From assembly GCA_023435725.1 (NCBI GenBank), contig JAEYRD010000125.1:1-27259 (forward strand): a DNA stretch of 27,259 nt, written 5' to 3'. The notes under the pieces are model-generated. The model was not told the DNA's origin. It was given only the letters and a program-made list of their open reading frames with translations, and searched no databases. Position 1 is the stretch's first letter, and each line of letters starts with the position of its first letter. Shown here in pieces: positions 22,626 through 27,259 of this stretch. The position numbers and the translations under genes were made by a program. This DNA comes from Pseudomonadota bacterium (lineage in GTDB: Bacteria > Pseudomonadota > Alphaproteobacteria > Rhizobiales > Xanthobacteraceae).

Positions 22626-24320
22626 TCATTCGAACCAGGGCCATTCCGCCGGACCCTCATGCGTGACAGCGCCGCCCGGAGCCTGGCCGACCAGTCGGGC
22701 ATATTTCGCGAGCGCACCTGCGCGGTGACGAGGCGGCCGTGGCTTCCAATCGCGCCGGCGTACAACGAGTTCCTGCTCGTCGACCAGCACATCCATCCGC
22801 CGGTTTGCGGCATCGATCCGGATCTTGTCTCCGTCGCGAACAAGCGCTAGCGGACCGCCAACAAACGCTTCCGGAGACACGTAGCCAATGCACATGCCGC
22901 GGGTCGCGCCTGAGAACCGGCCATCAGTGATCAAGGCCACCTTCTCGCCCATACCCTGCCCGTAAATCAGCGCGGTCACGCCGAGCATCTCGCGCATGCC
23001 GGGGCCACCGACCGGCCCTTCATTGCGGATCACCAGCACCTCGCCCGCCTTGTAGCTGCGTTCGCGCACCGCCGCCACGCAAGCCTCCTCGTCCTCGAAA
23101 ACGCGTGCCACGCCCTCGAAGAACTGGCTCTTCAGGCCTGCGACCTTGATCACCGCACCATCGGGACAGAGGTTCCCCTTCAGCACGGCCACGCCACCGT
23201 CGGGCATGATCGGCGCGCGAACCGCGTAAACAACCTCGCCATCGGGCGCATTGGCCGCACCATATTCTTCGGCAAGCGTGCGGCCCGTGACAGACAAGCA
23301 GCTGCCATCGACATGGCCACTCTGGATCAGTTCGCGGATCACAACGGCCGCGCCGCCGATGTCGTAGACATCCTTCGCCGTGTACTTGCCGCCTGGCCGC
23401 AGGTTTCCGATCAGCGGCGTCCTGGCGAAGACCTCGCCGACATCATCGATCGTGAACGCGATGCCGGCCTCGTTCGCGATCGCTGGCAGATGCAGAGCGG
23501 CGTTGGTCGAGCCACCCGTGGCGGCAACTATCGCTGCGCCGTTCTCCAGGGATTTCCGCGTCACGATGTCGCGTGGCAGTGGCCCGCCACGTTCCAGCAT
23601 CTCTATGATCAGCCGCCCGGCGCGTCGGGATATCTGCGCGCGTTCGGCATAAACACCTGGCACCATCGAGACGTTGGGAATCGTGAGTCCCATCGCCTCC
23701 GACACCATCCCCATGGTGTTTGCGGTGAACTGGCCGGCGCACGCGCCGATCGTCGGCAGGCAGGCGCGCTCGATCCGCTCGAGCGTGGCGCCGTCGATCT
23801 CGCCAGTCATGAAGCTGCCGACAGCCTCGTAGGAGTCGAGCACCGTCAAGGTCCGCCCGTCCACGCGCCCCGGCAGTGAGCTGCCGCCGTAGATGAAAAT
23901 GGATGGCACGTTGCAGCGGACCATGCCCATCATCACGCCGGGAAGCGTCTTGTCGCATCCGCCGTATCCGATCAGCGCGTCGTAGGCGAGACCATGGACG
24001 ACGGCCTCGATCGAATCGGCGATCAGCTCACGCGAAAACAGGGAGAACTTCATTCCCTCGTGATTCATGCTGATACCGTCGGAGACCGACACGGTCGAGA
24101 ATTCCCGCGGCGTGCCGCCGGCCTCCTCGATTCCCGTCTTGGCCGCGGCCACCTGGAAGTCGTGGGTCATGTTGCAGGGCGTCTGTTCGCCCTTCATGCT
24201 GACGACGCCCACCATCGGCTTGGCAATCGCAGCATCGTCGAGCCCCATTGCGCGCATGAACGCGCGGTGCGGGGCCCGGTCGAGCCCGTCTGTCGTGACC
24301 CGTGATCGCAACTTCTTCAT
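22626..24320 (-). CDS. IlvD/Edd-family dehydratase (dihydroxy-acid dehydratase-like)
   Basis: A 564-residue iron-sulfur dehydratase. Cys49 (TPCNM), Cys122 (GGCDKTLPG) and Cys194 (GACAGQFTANTM) are the three family cysteines that hold the cluster. IlvD makes 2-oxoacids from 2,3-dihydroxyacids in branched-chain amino acid synthesis; relatives dehydrate sugar acids. Placement inside an uptake operon, without ilv genes, favours a catabolic dehydratase over housekeeping IlvD. The third motif reads CAGQFTANTM where the usual IlvD has CGGMYTANTM. The ATG at 24320 is preferred to a TTG at 24341, which would begin in a hairpin; its Shine-Dalgarno sequence is weak (AGAAG). Confidence 0.85.
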   Translation of the reverse strand: MKKLRSRVTTDGLDRAPHRAFMRAMGLDDAAIAKPMVGVVSMKGEQTPCNMTHDFQVAAAKTGIEEAGGTPREFSTVSVSDGISMNHEGMKFSLFSRELIADSIEAVVHGLAYDALIGYGGCDKTLPGVMMGMVRCNVPSIFIYGGSSLPGRVDGRTLTVLDSYEAVGSFMTGEIDGATLERIERACLPTIGACAGQFTANTMGMVSEAMGLTIPNVSMVPGVYAERAQISRRAGRLIIEMLERGGPLPRDIVTRKSLENGAAIVAATGGSTNAALHLPAIANEAGIAFTIDDVGEVFARTPLIGNLRPGGKYTAKDVYDIGGAAVVIRELIQSGHVDGSCLSVTGRTLAEEYGAANAPDGEVVYAVRAPIMPDGGVAVLKGNLCPDGAVIKVAGLKSQFFEGVARVFEDEEACVAAVRERSYKAGEVLVIRNEGPVGGPGMREMLGVTALIYGQGMGEKVALITDGRFSGATRGMCIGYVSPEAFVGGPLALVRDGDKIRIDAANRRMDVLVDEQELVVRRRDWKPRPPRHRAGALAKYARLVGQAPGGAVTHEGPAEWPWFE

Positions 24321-24340
24321 GAGTGCATCTTCTTGATGCA

Positions 24341-24363
24341 ACGTCCCGAACCAACCGGGACGT
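24341..24363 (-). repeat. Intercistronic hairpin between the binding-protein and dehydratase genes
   Basis: ACGTCCCG (24341-24348) and CGGGACGT (24356-24363) form a perfect 8-bp GC-rich stem with a 7-base loop in the 78-base gap between the two genes. No T-run follows on the minus strand, so it is less likely to be a full terminator. Such hairpins after binding-protein genes often protect the upstream message from 3' decay, or cause partial termination, so that the binding protein is made in excess. The role is inferred. Confidence 0.6.
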
Positions 24364-24398
24364 CGCGGTCTCCTTCTGGGATTAATTGGCTCCGTCGC

Positions 24399-25382
24399 CT
24401 ATTGCAGCGGTGCTACGATCGCCGGATGCTTGAACTGCGCGGCGTCCAGCTTCGGCAGCATGCCCGTCTCCGCGTAGATATCCAGCATCTTCTGGATCGC
24501 TGGAAAGTTCGGCGCCGCACCTGGGTCGCGACCAAAATCGTTATCCTTGAGAAGATAGGTCTCGAGCACCGGAACGGGCGCCTTCAGCACTTCGGACACA
24601 ACCTTCAAGGTTTCTTCGCGGTTTGCCAGCGCCTTCTTCATGCCTGACGTGATGTCGCGAACATAAGCCTTGACCAACTCCGGGTTCTTGTCGACGAAAT
24701 CAGCACGGCAGGCTTCGAGGATGTGCACAATGTTCGGCATGGCCTGCGACAGAGAGAACAGTTTCCTTGTGCCGCCCTTAGCCTCCGCACGCGCGGCAAA
24801 CGGCTGGTTCATGTTGACCGCGTCAACGCGCCCCTGACGCAGCGCATCTTCGGAGACGGCAAAGCCGACTTCGACCAGCTTGATGTCCTTGGTCGGATCG
24901 ACGCCATTCTGCTTGAGCAGCAGGTTGAAGGGGCCTTGCGTGCCGCCGCCGATCACGGAAATGCCGACAGTCTTGCCCTTGAGATCGGCAATCGTCTTGA
25001 TCGGCGAATCGTCCTTCACCGCCCAGTAGACCGAGAAGCCGCCGGGCTTCTCGAAGACATGCTGCGCCACGATGTAGGCCTTGAGATTGCCGCCGACTAC
25101 GCCGTTGGCGAGCGATAGCGGCGCTTGCGTCGCGCAATCCAGTGCACCGGCTGCCAGCGCCTGTGTCATCGGCGCAGTGCCCTGGAATTGGGTCCATTCG
25201 ATGTTGTAGGTCTTGCCGATATCGGGAAATTCAGCCGGACGGCGCATCATCCAGTATTTGGACTCCTCGGCCGGGATCGTCCAGCCGACGCGGATCGTTT
25301 GCTGCGCCCATGACGGGGCTGCGCCCGTGCTCACGGCCACTGCCGCCCCCAAAGCCAGGACCCACTTCGAAACGGTTCGCAT
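24399..25382 (-). CDS. ABC transporter substrate-binding protein, NitT/TauT (NMT1-like) family
   Basis: A 327-residue periplasmic binding protein of the type 2 fold used with SsuBC/TauBC transporters. A Sec signal peptide (about 1-26, cleavage after SWA) precedes TIRVGWTIPAEE. ADLKGKTVGISVIGGGTQ is the typical hinge block. The ATG at 25382 has GGAG eight bases upstream; the frame runs open on to 26279, but that part lies antisense to the dehydrogenase gene and is not coding. It is first in the operon with the dehydratase, ATPase, permeases and NicX-like gene. The ligand is unknown; an aromatic or heterocyclic acid would suit the neighbours. Confidence 0.9.
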   Translation of the reverse strand: MRTVSKWVLALGAAVAVSTGAAPSWAQQTIRVGWTIPAEESKYWMMRRPAEFPDIGKTYNIEWTQFQGTAPMTQALAAGALDCATQAPLSLANGVVGGNLKAYIVAQHVFEKPGGFSVYWAVKDDSPIKTIADLKGKTVGISVIGGGTQGPFNLLLKQNGVDPTKDIKLVEVGFAVSEDALRQGRVDAVNMNQPFAARAEAKGGTRKLFSLSQAMPNIVHILEACRADFVDKNPELVKAYVRDITSGMKKALANREETLKVVSEVLKAPVPVLETYLLKDNDFGRDPGAAPNFPAIQKMLDIYAETGMLPKLDAAQFKHPAIVAPLQ

Positions 25383-25437
25383 CGTGCCCACTCCGCTGCT
25401 CCGGCGCCGACCGGCGCCACCCAACCCGACCGCCTCA

Positions 25438-25460
25438 AATGTTTCATGGTTCAAACAATC
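25438..25460. promoter_or_regulatory. Weak copy of the operator-like motif in the second divergon
   Basis: TTTCA-TGGT-TCAAACAATC (25442-25460) resembles the ligase site (which reads TTTTA-GGCT-TAAAACAATTC), keeping the spacing and the ACAAT arm. It lies 60 bases upstream of the binding-protein start, in a 177-base region divergent from the dehydrogenase gene. If real it would place the transporter operon in the same regulon. No clear -35/-10 is seen. Confidence 0.35.
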
Positions 25461-25559
25461 AGGCAAGCCATGCGAGCCAGACGGTTTCGTCGTGGAATGC
25501 GCCATGTATGGTAAGGCGGCGGTCGCGCAGCGCTGCGCCGCGGCAGAAGGGAGCAACCT

Positions 25560-26468
25560 ATGGCTGATGTGAGCAAAGCAAACCCGCAAGACGTCGAGAG
25601 GCTCGGCTATCTCGGCCTTGGACTCATGGGGACACCCATGACCCGGCGTCTGCTCAAGGCTGGCTATCAGGTTACTGTCTGGAACCGTTCGGAGGCCAAG
25701 GTCGCTCCGCTCATCGACACTGGCGCCAAGCGCGCAGCCACGCCTCGTGACCTGTTGGCGAACGTCGACATCGTCTTCATGTGCGTGACGGATGCCGCAG
25801 CCGTCGAAGAGGTAATCTTCGGGCCTGAGGGTCTTGCAGCGGCTCCCGGCGCACGCAAGCTTGTCGTGGATTTCTCGTCCATCCATCCCGACGCCGCGCG
25901 CGATCTCGCAACGCGACTGAAAACCGCGAACGGTGCAGGCTGGATCGATGCGCCGGTGTCCGGCGGCACCAATGGCGCCGAGGAAGGTACGCTCGCGATC
26001 ATGGCCGGCGGAGAGGCTGCCGACATCGAGAGGGCACGGCCTTATGTACTGGCCATGGCGCGCAGGTTCACCCATATGGGCCCTACCGGCGCCGGCCAGA
26101 CCACAAAACTCTGCAACCAGGTGATCGTCGGATGCGCGATGGCCGTGCTTGCCGAGGCAACGCGCCTTGCCGTGAACGCCGGAATTGACGCCAATCGATT
26201 GCCCGAGGCGCTCGCCGGTGGCTTTGCGGATTCCATTCCACTTCAGCTCTTCGTGCCGCGAATGGTCCAGGGGATTCACTCACCGCCGCTCGGTCACATC
26301 GCCACGATGCTCAAGGACCTCGATACGGTCGCTGATGTCGCGCAGACGACGTCCACGCCTGTGCCAATGGCCTCGCTTGCGGGACAACTTTTCAGGCTCG
26401 CCAAAGCCGCACGGGGGGCAGAGGCGGATGCGCTGGAGATCTACAAGCTTTCAGCGGTGAACCGCTGA
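25560..26468 (+). CDS. NAD(P)-dependent beta-hydroxyacid dehydrogenase (3-hydroxyisobutyrate dehydrogenase family)
   Basis: A 302-residue member of the 6-phosphogluconate/3-hydroxyisobutyrate dehydrogenase group. GLGLMG at 19-24 is the cofactor loop, APVSGG at 131-136 the substrate loop, and Lys183 in TKLCNQ the catalytic lysine, with Asn186. These enzymes oxidise beta-hydroxyacids or reduce small semialdehydes such as tartronate semialdehyde. GGGAG six bases before the ATG supports the start. It is divergent from the transporter operon and alone on its strand. A role in handling a small acid made by that operon is plausible but not shown. Confidence 0.88.
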   Translation: MADVSKANPQDVERLGYLGLGLMGTPMTRRLLKAGYQVTVWNRSEAKVAPLIDTGAKRAATPRDLLANVDIVFMCVTDAAAVEEVIFGPEGLAAAPGARKLVVDFSSIHPDAARDLATRLKTANGAGWIDAPVSGGTNGAEEGTLAIMAGGEAADIERARPYVLAMARRFTHMGPTGAGQTTKLCNQVIVGCAMAVLAEATRLAVNAGIDANRLPEALAGGFADSIPLQLFVPRMVQGIHSPPLGHIATMLKDLDTVADVAQTTSTPVPMASLAGQLFRLAKAARGAEADALEIYKLSAVNR

Positions 26469-26488
26469 AGCTGTCGAGGCGACCTGAA

Positions 26489-26500
26489 GCCCGTTAGGGC
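26489..26500. terminator. Short hairpin at the convergent gene ends (weak)
   Basis: GCCC-GTTA-GGGC (26489-26500) spans the stop codon of the flavin reductase gene, in the 25-base gap between convergent genes, and is followed by GATTTCTT on the plus strand. The 4-bp stem is too short for a confident terminator. Confidence 0.22.
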
Positions 26501-27057
26501 GATTTCTTGCGCTCGTCATCAGCAAGAAACCGGCCGTACGTCCCACGCGCAAACAGCAAAGGGTCCTTGGTATCGTAGCCATAAGCCTCGACCGCGCCGA
26601 GAAAGATCACGTGATCGCCGCCATAATAGCGGTTGACTGATCGGCACTGAAAATTAGCGACGCTCTCAGCGAGCACCGGCGCGTTGCCGAGGCCCGGCGC
26701 CCAGTCTATTCCGGCGAACTTATCGTCGGAGGATTTTGCGAATTTGTTCGCAAGCGCCTGCTGCGAAGTGCCGAGTACGTGGACGGTGAAATGGCTGGCG
26801 TTCTGAAAGACGGTCAGGCTCGACGAATAGACTCCGAGGCTCCAGAGGACCAAAGGCGGGTTCAAGGAGACCGAAGCGAACGAGTTGCAGGTGATGCCAT
26901 AGGGCCTTCCATCGGGGTCCGCGGCGGTGATGACCGTTACGCCCGTGGCGTAGGTGCCAAGTGCGTTGCGAAAATCACGGGGATCGATCGGCGAACTGTC
27001 GCTCGCAAGTTCGTTGGCTGGATCAGGGACGGCCGGCTGCTTCGGCAGATCATTCAT
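26494..27057 (-). CDS. Flavin reductase (HpaC-like) of a two-component monooxygenase
   Basis: A 187-residue NAD(P)H:flavin oxidoreductase of the split-barrel HpaC/ActVB type. FRNALGTYATGVTVITA (about 29-45) and CNSFASVSLNPPLV are the FMN-binding blocks, and HVIFLGAVEAY (about 148-158) is the conserved family signature. It supplies reduced flavin by diffusion to a partner oxygenase. The partner is almost certainly the gene ending 9 bases upstream; the GAGG used for its ATG overlaps that gene's stop, showing coupling. The first 25 residues look disordered. Confidence 0.9.
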   Translation of the reverse strand: MNDLPKQPAVPDPANELASDSSPIDPRDFRNALGTYATGVTVITAADPDGRPYGITCNSFASVSLNPPLVLWSLGVYSSSLTVFQNASHFTVHVLGTSQQALANKFAKSSDDKFAGIDWAPGLGNAPVLAESVANFQCRSVNRYYGGDHVIFLGAVEAYGYDTKDPLLFARGTYGRFLADDERKKSP

Positions 27058-27066
27058 CGGCCGGCC

Positions 27067-27259
27067 TCACAACGTAAGATTCTCGGACGGCAGGCCCAGC
27101 GCCACGCGTCCATAATTGGTCCCGGCCGCATCGAAATTGAACGCGAGATGAGAGTTGATCGCGTGGGCATCGCGGAACTGCCGCTGCAATACGCCTGTCG
27201 TGAACAGGCCGCGCGCCCCACTCGCCGCAAACAACGTCGAGACCGCGTCCGTACACAAG
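27067..27259 (-). CDS. Acyl-CoA-dehydrogenase-fold flavin monooxygenase, C-terminal fragment (cut by window edge)
   Basis: The last 63 or so residues of a protein that enters from the right edge and ends at the TGA at 27067. The block SGARGLFTTGVLQRQFRDAHAINSH, split here as SGARGLFTTGVLQ then RQFRDAHAINSH, is typical of group D two-component monooxygenases (4-hydroxyphenylacetate 3-hydroxylase HpaH/C2, indole-acetate IacA, DszC/SfnB types), which hydroxylate aromatic or organosulfur substrates with reduced flavin. The adjoining flavin reductase supports this. The substrate cannot be judged from the fragment. Confidence 0.72.
   Translation of the reverse strand, partial: LCTDAVSTLFAASGARGLFTTGVLQRQFRDAHAINSHLAFNFDAAGTNYGRVALGLPSENLTL

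Noticed and set aside
25383..26279. Long upstream extension of the second binding protein (to about 626 codons)
   Set aside because: It would run antisense through the hydroxyacid dehydrogenase gene and put the signal peptide in the middle of the protein. The ATG at 25382 has a good ribosome binding site.
1..27259. CRISPR array, phage genes, tRNA or rRNA
   Set aside because: No regularly spaced repeats, integrase or capsid-type proteins, or recognisable structural RNA sequences were seen on either strand.

Overview
The window (no rRNA or tRNA genes seen) is high-GC DNA with proteins typical of an alphaproteobacterium. The best guess is Bradyrhizobium or a close relative (Rhodopseudomonas-like), from the style of the CoA-dependent aromatic pathway, FixK-type boxes, class I PHA synthase and an IS630-type transposase start. 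This placement is inference from gene style, not from a marker gene. Coding density is high and no gap between genes exceeds about 255 bases.

Layout. (1) 1-163: 5' end of an IS630-family transposase running off the left edge. (2) 164-2928: a divergent pair, PHA synthase (-) and a CBS-CBS-BON protein (+). Each has its own TTGA-N6-TCAA (FixK/FNR-type) box at the distance expected for an activated promoter. (3) 2949-19029: a large aerobic CoA-thioester aromatic catabolic cluster. It holds a RidA protein, a 2-aminobenzoate-CoA ligase, a MarR regulator, a periplasmic binding protein, a cupin, an FAD monooxygenase, the bifunctional 2-aminobenzoyl-CoA monooxygenase/reductase (FAD domain fused to an old-yellow-enzyme domain), crotonase, SDR, alpha/beta hydrolase, acyl-CoA-dehydrogenase-like protein, a second acyl-CoA synthetase, an opine-dehydrogenase-like protein and a 3-hydroxyacyl-CoA dehydrogenase. 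(4) 19026-25382: a minus-strand operon of binding protein, IlvD/Edd dehydratase, ABC ATPase, two permeases and a NicX-like (2,5-dihydroxypyridine dioxygenase-like) protein. (5) 25560-27259: a beta-hydroxyacid dehydrogenase (+), then a flavin reductase and the C-terminus of its likely partner monooxygenase (-) at the right edge.

How it works together. An aromatic amino acid such as anthranilate would be taken up, activated to its CoA thioester, mono-oxygenated and reduced in one polypeptide to a non-aromatic ring, deaminated (RidA is a natural candidate for enamine/imine hydrolysis), ring-opened and shortened by beta-oxidation-type enzymes. The substrate assignment rests on recognition of the ligase and the FAD/OYE fusion. 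The later steps are inferred.

Regulation. AT-rich imperfect palindromes stand out in the GC-rich background upstream of the ligase, the marR gene (two), the monooxygenase/reductase, the SDR/hydrolase divergon (two) and, more weakly, the second binding protein. Two of them sit over matching TTGC-GC / N16 / TAAAAT promoters. They look like one operator family, presumably bound by the MarR protein, so the window may hold a whole regulon with its regulator. The most interesting points are this operator set, the paired FixK boxes, several catabolic enzymes that lack canonical catalytic residues, and a ring-cleaving-dioxygenase homologue placed in a transporter operon.
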